Part shown: positions 44,177-52,493 of the stretch, one piece after another
Numbering within the stretch: position 1 is the first letter of the stretch
Layout of the letters: every line of letters starts with the position of its first letter
Program-made: the position numbers and the translations under genes
NCBI RefSeq assembly: GCF_001700435.1
Contig: NZ_LYPC01000028.1
Span: 619,267-683,266 of the forward strand
Origin: Paenibacillus pectinilyticus
GTDB taxonomy: Bacteria; Bacillota; Bacilli; Paenibacillales; NBRC-103111
Length of the DNA stretch: 64,000 bases
Reading direction: 5' to 3'
Notes under the pieces: generated by a model
The model's input: only the letters and a program-made list of their open reading frames with translations
What the model was told of the DNA's origin: nothing
The model's database searches: none

Positions 44177-44339
44177 CTGTTTCAGCTCCCTTTGATCATC
44201 CATCATGTATGCGTTTATTTCATCTATATGCAAGCTTACTGCGAAAGATGGACAATAGGCAACTCTATAATTCGGGCATATCGCCGCCTTGTGTTACAAT
44301 ATAAGCAACGATTATAACTGAGTTAGGGGAGAGTTTTAC

Positions 44340-44555
44340 ATGGCAAGAAATCAACGTTTACATTCCGATTCAGATTTTCAGGAGGTCATCGATCGACAAG
44401 GGGTTGTGCGGATTTTCAAAGACGATCATATCGTCGATTCCAATGCCGTCGTCCTGCGATTCAGCGACACGACTGTCGTTGTGCAGACCCGTGTTAGCGA
44501 TCTGACGTATTATGACCGAGAGGCTTGTGAGTTTTTTGAGATGAAAAAAAGGTAA
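44340..44555 (+). CDS. Small conserved-looking hypothetical protein
   Basis: 71 residues, ATG 44340 with GGGGAG 8 bases upstream and a possible promoter TACAAT near 44295. The sequence (MARNQRLHSDSDFQEVIDRQG, VVVQTRVSDLTYYDREACEFFEMKKR) is a charged, probably beta-alpha mini-protein with no motif I recognise. It is flanked by divergent and convergent genes and so is its own transcript. Confidence 0.65.
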   Translation: MARNQRLHSDSDFQEVIDRQGVVRIFKDDHIVDSNAVVLRFSDTTVVVQTRVSDLTYYDREACEFFEMKKR

Positions 44556-44571
44556 AAAAATAGCCCTCACC

Positions 44572-45597
44572 CTAATCTTCAGGGTAAGAAGCTAATTGAA
44601 CGAAGCTGAAACCAGCTTTACGCAGCTGCGGGATCGCTTTAATGACGCCCTCTGCGGTATCTTTCTCAGGATGATTCATATGTGCGATGACGATAGATCC
44701 GCTCTGGGCTTTCGTTAACGCATTGTACACTTGCTCTGAGTTATAAGTGGCTCCCGCGTCCCCAAGCACCGAGTAGCCCGCTAACTCAAAGCCAAGATCA
44801 TGGGCTACGGATACCGCAACATCGTCATAAAATGCCGTGCCCGAGCGGAAAAAGGTCGGTCTCTTCCCCGTTAGCTTCTCAATCTGATCTGCATTGTCAT
44901 TCATTTCATGAATGACTTCTTTGACGTTCTTCGTGCCCGCAATACCGTAGGCTAGCTTGCCATTCACAGACAGGGGACGATGCTCGGTGCCGTGATTTTC
45001 GATTTCGAACAGCGGATTCGCAGCCAACGCGGCAAAGGTTGCTGGATTCGCAGCAATCCATCTACCGTTAATAAACAACGTCGCGGGAATATGCTCCTGA
45101 ATCAAGTACTGGATTAGCTTCTCATCGTAGCCGCTGCCATCCTTCCCACCGCAAGCATCGAAGGTCAGCGCGATAACTTTATCCTTCGTATGCAGCTTCG
45201 TTTTCACGCCAGAGATGCGCTCTCCCCACTTCGTGGGTACAATGCTAGCGTAGCGGTCGATCAACGATTTCTCTACAGCTGCAAAGGCTGGCGTTGCTTC
45301 CTTATGTGGTGTAGCAACCGGTTGAGCCGTCGGACTAGCGGATGGTGATGGGAATGAGCCTGCCGGAGATTGTGTAGGTTCCGGAGCTGATGTATGCTCG
45401 AGCTCAGGCGTGCTAGTCGGGGCACTTACAAGTGCGCTTGGCGCACTGGTTGCAGTCGCTCCGGTTGGCACCGTAGTTGCACTTATTGTATCTGACGCAC
45501 TTGCCCCTGCAGCTTCACCGCCCTGCCCCGCCTCACAACCCGCAAGCACCATCATCGCGCCCATAAAGAAAAGGAGGCACATCGTGCGCCCCCTCAT
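44572..45597 (-). CDS. Polysaccharide deacetylase (NodB-like) lipoprotein
   Basis: A 341-residue lipoprotein: signal peptide with lipobox LAGC (about residue 20), a Ser/Thr/Pro/Ala-rich spacer to about residue 105, then a NodB domain with ALTFDACGG (Asp), IENHGTEHRPLS (HxxxH metal site) and IVIAHMNHP. It should remove acetyl groups from peptidoglycan or another surface glycan, anchored outside the membrane. Its ATG overlaps the TGA of the DUF3886 gene. Standard NodB motif 3 is only partly recognisable (TFFRSGTAFYDD). Confidence 0.88.
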   Translation of the reverse strand: MRGRTMCLLFFMGAMMVLAGCEAGQGGEAAGASASDTISATTVPTGATATSAPSALVSAPTSTPELEHTSAPEPTQSPAGSFPSPSASPTAQPVATPHKEATPAFAAVEKSLIDRYASIVPTKWGERISGVKTKLHTKDKVIALTFDACGGKDGSGYDEKLIQYLIQEHIPATLFINGRWIAANPATFAALAANPLFEIENHGTEHRPLSVNGKLAYGIAGTKNVKEVIHEMNDNADQIEKLTGKRPTFFRSGTAFYDDVAVSVAHDLGFELAGYSVLGDAGATYNSEQVYNALTKAQSGSIVIAHMNHPEKDTAEGVIKAIPQLRKAGFSFVQLASYPED

Positions 45598-45854
45598 TTA
45601 TGCTTCCGCCAATCTAACTTGCTTTTCTCCAGCTGATAACCAAAATCATTCTCCAGACGCTTCTCTTCCGCCTTGCGAGCGGCTTCTGCCTTCGCTCGCT
45701 CCGCATCTTTCTTCGCCTGTTCTTCGGCTTTCATCGCATCGGCCTGCGCTTTAAGTCCTTCTAGAATTTCTGGACGCAGCAGATCCTTGAGTGTAGCCGG
45801 TTTATCTTGCACGCTAGCAGGAGCTTGCGTTACTTTACCTTTTTTCTTCACCAT
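45594..45854 (-). CDS. DUF3886 (YqkE-like) small charged protein
   Basis: An 86-residue Lys/Glu/Ala-rich protein, mostly a long helix (LKAQADAMKAEEQAKKDAER). ATG 45854 (MVKKKGK) with GAGGTGA 5 bases upstream; an in-frame GTG at 45863 lies on that site. TLKDLLRPEILEGLK near the N-terminus is the family hallmark. Function unknown. It overlaps the deacetylase start by 4 bases. Confidence 0.75.
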   Translation of the reverse strand: MVKKKGKVTQAPASVQDKPATLKDLLRPEILEGLKAQADAMKAEEQAKKDAERAKAEAARKAEEKRLENDFGYQLEKSKLDWRKHK

Positions 45855-45897
45855 AGGGGTCACCTCGTTAGCTTGGTCTCCCTATTATTGTACACGT

Positions 45898-47733
45898 CTA
45901 CTGGTGTAAATGATACGGCACTGTCGCAACTACGATATCCTTATCGGATTGGAGCTTGGAACGAATACGCGCCGCGGACTGGTTATGAAGCAGTCGGTGC
46001 CACCATTTTTTCGGGATAAATTGCGGTAGAATAACCATGATGGATTGCTTTTCAGATACGTGCGTATCGATCCGTTCGATGAATTCCACCAATGGCTTGA
46101 AAATCGTTCTGTATCTGGATTTGAATACCACGAGTCGGACACCCGGATCCCAGATCTGCCACTTCTCCTGCATCGCTTCCTCTTCTTCATCGGAGAAGGA
46201 GACATAGAAGGCAATCACATTCGGCGAAAGTGACTTCGCGTAGTTCAAGGTTTGCTCTACAGCGCGGTGAATCCCAGCTACAGGAACGATGATAACAGGT
46301 TCTTTGGTACACACGCGATCTTGTGTGATATCGATACGCAGCTGTTTGGCCACGTCATCGTAATGGTGACTAATTTGCGTAATCAGCCAGAGGAGAATCG
46401 GTGTCACAATAATGACAATCCAAGCACCTTCACTGAATTTGGTGATACAGAAAATGATCAGAACCGCCAGGGACACAATGCCGCCGAGCCCATTAATGAT
46501 CAGCTTTCCGATCCAGCCTTTCGCGCGTTCACGAATCCATTTACGGACTAGACCGCTTTGAGCCAGGGTAAAGGATAAGAATACGCCGATCGCATAAAGA
46601 GGAATGAGTGCATCTGTCCTCCCTTTGAAACCGATGAGCAGAACGCTTGCTAACACGCCTAACGTAATGATGCCATAGTGATACGAAAGTCGGTCACCAC
46701 GGTATGAGAACATACGCGGGAAGTTTTTGTCCTGTGCCATAATCGAAGCCAGAATCGGGAACCCATTGAAGCTCGTGTTGGCCGCCAGCACCAAAATTAG
46801 CATCGTGGCGACTTGAGTGGCGTAGTACAGGAATCCACGGCCAAATGCTTGCTCTGTTACCATAGATAATACAGATGTATGCCCGTTCGGATCTGGTGAA
46901 ATTCCATAAGCTAAGGCAATCAACGTGACGCCGCCGAAGACGATAGCCAGCAATACCCCAAGGGATAAAAGCGTACGTTTTGCATTTTTGACGGAAGGTG
47001 TGCGAAAATGAGGTACAGCATCAGAAATCGCCTCAATCCCCGTCACCGCGGAGCAGCCTGATGAGAAAGCTTTCAGAAGAACGAATAACGTTAATGAGTT
47101 CGTTGCTGAGTTAGGTACGAATTCGATGGCATGCGTATTGAACGAGCCCGTCATCATGTCGTAAATACCTTTACCTACCAGCACTAGAATACATAAGATG
47201 AAAAAGTATGTTGGAATCGCGAAGACCGTACCCGATTCAGAGGTACCTCGCAAATTCAGCCAAACCATTACCCAAACTAGAAGCACCGTAAGTGGCACGA
47301 TATAAGGCACCGCGGCAGGAAATGCTGACGTAATGGCCTGAACACCGGCTGAGATCGAAACGGCCACCGTTAAGGTGTAATCGATTAACAGCGAGACGCC
47401 AGTGAGTCGTCCCCACACCATCCCTAAATTTTCTTTCGTTACCATATACGCACCGCCACCCATTGGGTAGGCTTCAATCACTTGTCTATAGCTCAAGACG
47501 AGCAGTAGAATCAAGGCAATAATTGAAAGCGCGATGGGTAAAGAGAACGCAAATGCGGCAACCCCAACGGTAGCGAGCTCAAGCAGAATTTGCTCCGTTC
47601 CGTAAGCGACGGAAGACAGCGCATCTGAAGACAGGATCGGTAGAGCTTTCCAGACCTGCATTCTCTCTGATTCCATTTCGCTAGACTTCAGCGGCTTGCC
47701 AAACACAATCTTTTTCAATGAATCACTTGTCAT
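45898..47733 (-). CDS. kimA: KimA-type potassium importer (APC superfamily)
   Basis: A 611-residue membrane protein with about 12 transmembrane segments and a soluble USP-like C-terminal domain (about 460-611: SLSPNVIAFYVSF, VILPQFIPKKWWHRLLHNQSA, VATVPYHLHQ). It matches what I know of Bacillus KimA (YdaO) nearly throughout: KALPILSSDALSSVAYGTEQILLEL, SYRQVIEAYPMGGGAYMVTKENLG, LLKAFSSGCSAVTGIEAISDAVP. KimA imports K+ with protons and is switched off by c-di-AMP. The upstream riboswitch of the c-di-AMP class gives independent support. Confidence 0.92.
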   Translation of the reverse strand: MTSDSLKKIVFGKPLKSSEMESERMQVWKALPILSSDALSSVAYGTEQILLELATVGVAAFAFSLPIALSIIALILLLVLSYRQVIEAYPMGGGAYMVTKENLGMVWGRLTGVSLLIDYTLTVAVSISAGVQAITSAFPAAVPYIVPLTVLLVWVMVWLNLRGTSESGTVFAIPTYFFILCILVLVGKGIYDMMTGSFNTHAIEFVPNSATNSLTLFVLLKAFSSGCSAVTGIEAISDAVPHFRTPSVKNAKRTLLSLGVLLAIVFGGVTLIALAYGISPDPNGHTSVLSMVTEQAFGRGFLYYATQVATMLILVLAANTSFNGFPILASIMAQDKNFPRMFSYRGDRLSYHYGIITLGVLASVLLIGFKGRTDALIPLYAIGVFLSFTLAQSGLVRKWIRERAKGWIGKLIINGLGGIVSLAVLIIFCITKFSEGAWIVIIVTPILLWLITQISHHYDDVAKQLRIDITQDRVCTKEPVIIVPVAGIHRAVEQTLNYAKSLSPNVIAFYVSFSDEEEEAMQEKWQIWDPGVRLVVFKSRYRTIFKPLVEFIERIDTHVSEKQSIMVILPQFIPKKWWHRLLHNQSAARIRSKLQSDKDIVVATVPYHLHQ

Positions 47734-47793
47734 TTCGTGGTCGTTCCTCCAATTAAACCTAGTCTTTCCTTACACTTATTTGATAAAAGGACG

Positions 47794-47822
47794 CAAAAAA
47801 ACACAAGGATAGACCTTGTGTG
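47794..47822 (-). terminator. Riboswitch-controlled terminator
   Basis: Minus strand: ACACAAGG-TCTAT-CCTTGTGT followed by TTTTTTT, between the aptamer and the KimA start. When c-di-AMP binds the aptamer this stem should form and stop transcription. Confidence 0.9.
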
Positions 47823-47848
47823 TGATAACCACATGTTCTCCTTTCTCA

Positions 47849-47982
47849 CGTTCGCTTACGAGGTTAGCTGTCGGGTTCGGGCCGCGAGAAATCTGCCCTA
47901 AATGGTACTTGCTATCAGCACCGTTATTCACCCCATAGAATGCGTGGTTCCCCCGCTTTTCTTAACTGAAAATTAAGCGAAA
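47849..47982 (-). ncRNA. c-di-AMP (ydaO/yuaA) riboswitch
   Basis: Minus strand: P1 pairs TCGCTTA (near 47979) with GTAAGCGA (47853-47860). Conserved blocks appear in order: AGCGGGGGAACC, TGGGGTGAAT, a TAGGGC segment, then CCGAACCCGACAGCTAACC. These match the ydaO class consensus. A terminator follows. It should turn off the K+ importer when c-di-AMP is high, as in Bacillus. Confidence 0.93.
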
Positions 47983-48011
47983 TATTCAACTGTTCTTGTA
48001 CGTGTTGAATA

Positions 48012-48170
48012 CTACTCTCTTCTGTCAACATAGTAAAGGAGGGAAAAAACGTAAAAAGCTTCTTTCCCCCTCTCCATTTCCTCAATAATTCGCTTACATT
48101 CACCTAGATCATTGATTATCTTCCGTTCTCGTAGTGAGTCGAGGTATTTTGAGCAAACGACGACTTGCAT
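48012..48170 (-). CDS. Doubtful small ORF (52 residues)
   Basis: ATG 48170 (MQVVVCSKYLDSLRER...YYVDRRE) with only GGAAG one base away; a TTG start at 48212 would overlap the GNAT gene. The SKYLDSL piece faintly recalls Spo0E-like peptides, but the rest does not. It lies just upstream of the riboswitch and may be chance; a TTGACA inside its end could be a promoter hexamer. Confidence 0.2.
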   Translation of the reverse strand: MQVVVCSKYLDSLRERKIINDLGECKRIIEEMERGKEAFYVFSLLYYVDRRE

Positions 48171-48187
48171 TCTTCCAAGGTTCAATT

Positions 48188-48634
48188 CTATCTTATTGAA
48201 TAGTTCACCCAATCCGTACGAGTTGCACCCATCTGATCAAAGAACGCTTGTGCCCGAACGTTATCCCTTCCAGTTATCCACGACATATAAGCATATCCGT
48301 GTTCCTTTGTATAGTTTTGGCAATGTCGGAACAACGCTTCTTCCACCGCCGTCCCACGGAATGGTGCCAATAAGAAGAGGTCGTTCATGATCGTAATCGG
48401 ATCAGCCCTCATCGTACTCCAGGCAAAATACAACGTCGCAAACCCGATGAGCTGCCCCTCCGTTTCGACTACGAATTGTATACCGCCTTGTTCATGATGT
48501 AAGTTGCTAATCAGCCGATGAATCTTGGCAACGTCCGGTCGCGGCTTCCCATAAAAGCCTACAATATAAGCATACATCAACTCTGTTAGTAATTCCTTAT
48601 CTTTCAATTCTACTTCTCTAATGATAGATGACAT
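48188..48634 (-). CDS. GNAT-family acetyltransferase
   Basis: A 148-residue protein starting MSSIIREVELKD at 48634 (GTGAGG 8 bases upstream). The N-acetyltransferase fold shows in FVVETEGQLIGFATLYF, IMNDLFLLAPFRGTAVEEALFRHCQNY (acetyl-CoA loop here PFRGTAVE) and GRDNVRAQAFFDQMGA. The substrate is unknown. Confidence 0.88.
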   Translation of the reverse strand: MSSIIREVELKDKELLTELMYAYIVGFYGKPRPDVAKIHRLISNLHHEQGGIQFVVETEGQLIGFATLYFAWSTMRADPITIMNDLFLLAPFRGTAVEEALFRHCQNYTKEHGYAYMSWITGRDNVRAQAFFDQMGATRTDWVNYSIR

Positions 48635-48731
48635 GGTATGAACCTCACTTTTCCAACAATTATAATGAATAATAATACTTAAAAATGAATAATTATACAA
48701 TGTTTATTTATTGTTAATCGGGCTGATTTCA

Positions 48732-48760
48732 TTGACACTCCCCACCCGCCATGATAAACT
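48732..48760 (+). promoter_or_regulatory. Promoter of the second MFS exporter
   Basis: TTGACA (48732-48737), 17-base spacer, TAAACT (48755-48760), about 40 bases before the ATG; strong sigma-A match. Confidence 0.7.
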
Positions 48761-48800
48761 GTAACAAAATAAATTATAGTTATAGATCGGATGGTGTACC

Positions 48801-50252
48801 ATGTCAACGCAAGCAACGGCTTCACCTCACCGCTCAGGAAACACGTCTAATGAACCTGAAACGACTAGTCGTTTACGCGAAACGCCGGTTTCTTGGCTGC
48901 TCTGTTTTACCATTGTATTGGTGATCATGAATACAATGATGTTCAATCTGGCGCTGCCCAAAATTTCAGTGCAATTCGGACTCAGCCCCTCGACAGCCTC
49001 TTGGATCGTCACGGGGTATTCCATCATTTTCGCCATCTCATCGATCACCTACAGCCGCTTATCGGACTTCGTGCCGATTCGTAGGCTTTATCTCATAGCG
49101 CTGATTTCGCTTGGCGGCGCCTCGCTCCTAGGGCTGTTCACGAATAGCTTCGGGACGCTGCTGATTACGCGGCTCATCCAAGCATCAGGCGCTGGCGCAA
49201 TCCCATCGCTTGGCATCGTGCTCGTTACGCGTTACATTCCTCTTGCTCGTCGAGGCAGAGCGATGTCACTTATCCTGTCCGCCGCGTCACTCGGGCTGGG
49301 ACTTGGGCCCGTCGCAGGCGGTTCGATCGTGCAGTATTTGGGCTGGCACTTCTTGTTGGTGATCACAGGCATCACTTTACTGCTGATACCTATCTTCCTG
49401 ATTCTTATCCCAAAAGAAAAAGCCGAAAGCGGCTCATTCGACTTCATCGGTGCCGTGCTGCTCGGAATCGGGACAACAGGTCTCCTGCTGTTCCTTACGT
49501 CCAAAAGCATCTACGCCCTTCTAGCAGGCGTGATCGCATTAGCCCTGTTCGCATGGCGTATTCGCCGGGCTTCACAGCCCTTCGTGCTGCCTTCGCTCTT
49601 CGCCGACAGGCCTTACATGGCACTTAGCGCCATCGGCGTTACGTCCTATATGGTCAGCTTCGGCTTCCTATTCTTAGCGCCGCAAATGCTGGCTAGAGTC
49701 TTCGGCCTAGCGCCGCTGACTTCAGGACTATTGCTTTTTCCAGGCGCGCTCATTGCCATGCTGGTCTCCAACCGCGTGGGCCGCATCATTGACCGCTACG
49801 GGAATACTGCACTACTTCGCTATGTGCCTTGGCTGCTTCTCGCCTCCACGGTGCTGTTAGCTCTGACAGCCGTCTATTCGTATTATTGGATTGCTGTGCT
49901 CTACATCCTGGTCAGCGTCAGCTTCACGACATTGTCCAGCGCCGTATCCAATGAGCTCTCGCGGCAATTAGCGAAGGACCGTATTGGATCAGGTATGGGC
50001 TTGTTCCAATTATTGCAGTTTTTCAGCGGCGCCTTCGCCGTGGCACTCTCTGGCAGTGCGCTCGTCTGGCAGAAATCGCTGCCGCTGGAGCGAGCTTTTG
50101 ACAACCTGATCTGGGGGATGGCGGTTATCGCTTTTCTAACGATTGGCAGTTCGCTCATTTATATGAGCTATTCGCGGAAACGCAAATCCGCTGCCTCTAT
50201 AAATTCCGAAGTAAGCGGCAGTGCAACGAGTGCCGCGATTGCAACGGATTAA
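48801..50252 (+). CDS. MFS exporter, DHA2-like (TetA(L)/QacA relatives)
   Basis: A 483-residue protein with about 12 to 14 transmembrane segments. The pattern MMFNLALPKISVQFGLSPS, GLGLGPVAGGSIVQYLGWH (motif C) and TYSRLSDFVPIR (motif A) marks a proton-drug antiporter. The first 25 residues are hydrophilic. It is a paralogue of the exporter at 12919 but has no linked repressor. Substrate unknown. Confidence 0.88.
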   Translation: MSTQATASPHRSGNTSNEPETTSRLRETPVSWLLCFTIVLVIMNTMMFNLALPKISVQFGLSPSTASWIVTGYSIIFAISSITYSRLSDFVPIRRLYLIALISLGGASLLGLFTNSFGTLLITRLIQASGAGAIPSLGIVLVTRYIPLARRGRAMSLILSAASLGLGLGPVAGGSIVQYLGWHFLLVITGITLLLIPIFLILIPKEKAESGSFDFIGAVLLGIGTTGLLLFLTSKSIYALLAGVIALALFAWRIRRASQPFVLPSLFADRPYMALSAIGVTSYMVSFGFLFLAPQMLARVFGLAPLTSGLLLFPGALIAMLVSNRVGRIIDRYGNTALLRYVPWLLLASTVLLALTAVYSYYWIAVLYILVSVSFTTLSSAVSNELSRQLAKDRIGSGMGLFQLLQFFSGAFAVALSGSALVWQKSLPLERAFDNLIWGMAVIAFLTIGSSLIYMSYSRKRKSAASINSEVSGSATSAAIATD

Positions 50253-50257
50253 CATAT

Positions 50258-50313
50258 AGAAAAAGCTGGTATGAGATTCGGTCCATGGCGACCGCTCCTA
50301 CCAGCTTTTTCTT
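50258..50313. terminator. Bidirectional terminator between MFS and NADH dehydrogenase genes
   Basis: AAAAAGCTGGTA ... TACCAGCTTTTT with a GGTC/GACC inner stem; A and T runs on both sides serve the two convergent genes. Confidence 0.88.
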
Positions 50314-50325
50314 CGTTCAACGGGA

Positions 50326-51555
50326 TTAATTGGGCACATGATAATTGCGGGTTGCAGATTTCTGCTTCCGAATCATCTTCTTCCAAATGAGTGGAATGCC
50401 GCCGATGAGATAAAGGTAACGCGCATCGATCACTTTTTTGAGAAAAGACGCGAGCCGGCCTTTCACTTTCTTCACTTTGAGTAAACCGACGGCATCCCCA
50501 CGGCCTAACGAAGCAACCGTACCTTTGTAATCATAAACAAACGGCCTCATTTCTTTGCCTCGAGCCATTTGTAGGAGATTCCTCGCCGCATTATAGCCTT
50601 GCTGGACGGCAATTTGGGCATTCGCAGGATACGGTGTACCTTCAGGGCTCGTGACGATCGAACAGTCGCCGGTGATGAAAACATCCGAAAATTGATACGA
50701 ACGCAGGCAGCTATCCACTTTGACCCGGCCGCGTTGCACATCAAACCCTGCTTGCTGCAACAAAGAATTCCCGCGAATTCCCCCCGACCAGACGATCGTA
50801 CCCGCTCGAATGAACTCCCCATTACCTAGAATAACACCTTCCGCTGTGCACGCTTTAATCGCCGTAGACAGCTTATATTGCACGCCCTTACGGCGCATCA
50901 CTTCCATTCCGTATTCGATCAAATCGATGGGCAGCCCAGGCGGCAGCGCCGATGGGGAGGCTTCCACATTATAGATGCGGACATCCGTAGGATCGACATC
51001 ATACGTTTTGCAGAGAACAGGAATGCGGTCAGCGAGCTCCCCCACGAATTCCGTTCCCGTGAACCCCGCACCTCCCACGACGAAGGTGAGATAGTCCTTG
51101 CGCTTCGGCTCCATTTTGGATTTAGCGAACATATACTCAATGTGCTGCCGGATGAAGCGGACACTGTTAATGCTTTTGATCGACATGGCATATTCCTGCA
51201 TCCCAGGAATGCCGAAGGTCTCCGTTTCACTCCCCAACCCGACCACCAAATAATCGTAATCGAGTGTAGCCTCATCCAGCACAACCTTCTTCTCATCAGG
51301 CAAAATCTGTCTAACCGTCGACTTCACGAAACGAATCTTCCGTTCATCAATCAGATCCGAAATCGTCACGCGCGCATTCTCGTGATGGTCGGTACCGGCA
51401 GCCGGCATATGCAGATGGGTCGTGATGTAATGATAATCATGTTTGTTAACCAGTGTAACGTCCAATTCTTTCCGTCTCATCTTCTTCTGCAGCCTTATCG
51501 CTGTGACAAGTCCGCCGTAGCCCGCACCTAAGATTACGATCTTGGTTGTGCTCAT
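50326..51555 (-). CDS. Type II NADH:quinone oxidoreductase (NDH-2, Ndh/YumB-like)
   Basis: A 409-residue flavoprotein starting MSTTKIVILGAGYGG at 51555 (GGAGGAG 9 bases upstream); the in-frame start at 51624 runs through the operators. FAD site GAGYGG (about 9-14), NAD site VVGGAGFTGTEFVGE (about 160-175), and the second FAD motif FITGDCSI (about 295). It passes electrons from NADH to menaquinone without pumping, at the membrane face. Two Rex-type operators upstream fit the control of ndh in Bacillus. Confidence 0.9.
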   Translation of the reverse strand: MSTTKIVILGAGYGGLVTAIRLQKKMRRKELDVTLVNKHDYHYITTHLHMPAAGTDHHENARVTISDLIDERKIRFVKSTVRQILPDEKKVVLDEATLDYDYLVVGLGSETETFGIPGMQEYAMSIKSINSVRFIRQHIEYMFAKSKMEPKRKDYLTFVVGGAGFTGTEFVGELADRIPVLCKTYDVDPTDVRIYNVEASPSALPPGLPIDLIEYGMEVMRRKGVQYKLSTAIKACTAEGVILGNGEFIRAGTIVWSGGIRGNSLLQQAGFDVQRGRVKVDSCLRSYQFSDVFITGDCSIVTSPEGTPYPANAQIAVQQGYNAARNLLQMARGKEMRPFVYDYKGTVASLGRGDAVGLLKVKKVKGRLASFLKKVIDARYLYLIGGIPLIWKKMIRKQKSATRNYHVPN

Positions 51556-51574
51556 CGTCTCAACACTCCTCCGA

Positions 51575-51592
51575 TTGTGAATTAAATCACAT
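51575..51592 (-). promoter_or_regulatory. Rex-type operator 1
   Basis: TTGTGAATTAAATCACAT: inverted TTGTGA/TCACAT arms 6 apart, one mismatch, 20 bases before the NDH-2 start. Confidence 0.7.
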
Positions 51593-51598
51593 ATAGGC

Positions 51599-51616
51599 TT
51601 GTGAAAATAATCACAA
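51599..51616 (-). promoter_or_regulatory. Rex-type operator 2
   Basis: TTGTGAAAATAATCACAA: perfect TTGTGA-N6-TCACAA palindrome, 6 bases from operator 1; a further half site TTCACAA lies at 51621. Rex would release DNA at high NADH and derepress the dehydrogenase. Confidence 0.78.
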
Positions 51617-51692
51617 AAATTCACAAGCGGAGCCGATAACCGACTCTTTATTAGTGTATGCGGGAAATTGACAGAAAGAACGGATCGTTCGA

Positions 51693-52457
51693 CTATTTGT
51701 CAGCCAGCTCCGCTGCTTTGTCTTGCAAATTGCGCATCCGATAGCAGTTCATACCAGCCACACCGAGCTCCTCCAGCAAACCGAAGTTGGCCCAAGCGCC
51801 AACGACAGCACCAATACCGGGGATGAGCTGAAGCATTTTACGAAAATCGATCGTATCCCGATACTCCTGCTGCAGCTGCAACCAATTCACTTGCTTCATG
51901 ACGTCGGCGGCAGGGGGGAACGTCTGCGAAATCGCAGGCCAATTCTTAATCGTATGAAGCAGCTCCGGCTTCTTCTTCGCACTGGAGAACGCTAATTGAA
52001 ACACATAGAGAATGAATAATCTTTCTCGATAATCATGGGTCGAGTACCCGTAAACGTGCGCCAATTCAAAGAGAAACTTCAGCTTAATCCCGATGAGAAT
52101 CGGAAAATCAGCCAGCCCAAGCAAAATACCGCCCGCTCCTGTTCCTGCGCCTTCGGCGGCGGCGATCTTTTTGTACAGCGACAGCAGTTCCTCCGCCTTC
52201 GCATCGCGATCTGCCATCGACACGCCACGCAATGGATCTGTTTTTGGCATATACGTTATCCCGAACAAGGTCGTTTGCACAATCCCTTTGACCGTCGCGG
52301 TGATGGTAGTATGAATTTTATCCGGAATCACTTGGTTGATGCGGTTTTGAATGGACTTCGAGGCGCGCTCGAGCAGATTTGGCTCCTTCTGCAGCCGAAT
52401 TCCCCACCTTGTCAGCTTCCGCTGCATTTGCTGCTCGTAGATTGTGAATGGCTCCAT
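51693..52457 (-). CDS. EcsC-family protein
   Basis: A 254-residue protein of the EcsC family: ATVKGIVQTTLFG, EGAGTGAGGILLGLADFPILIGIKLKFLFELAHVYGY (hydrophobic Gly-rich core, about 105-140), IPGIGAVVGAWANFGLLEELG. Family function is not settled; in B. subtilis EcsC is encoded with an ABC exporter, but none is here. ATG 52457, GGAAGG about 10 bases upstream. The LacI gene stops 37 bases away on the same strand, a separate unit by content. Confidence 0.88.
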   Translation of the reverse strand: MEPFTIYEQQMQRKLTRWGIRLQKEPNLLERASKSIQNRINQVIPDKIHTTITATVKGIVQTTLFGITYMPKTDPLRGVSMADRDAKAEELLSLYKKIAAAEGAGTGAGGILLGLADFPILIGIKLKFLFELAHVYGYSTHDYRERLFILYVFQLAFSSAKKKPELLHTIKNWPAISQTFPPAADVMKQVNWLQLQQEYRDTIDFRKMLQLIPGIGAVVGAWANFGLLEELGVAGMNCYRMRNLQDKAAELADK

Positions 52458-52493
52458 CGTTCCCCCACCTTCCCCGTCATCATCCTTAGGATC

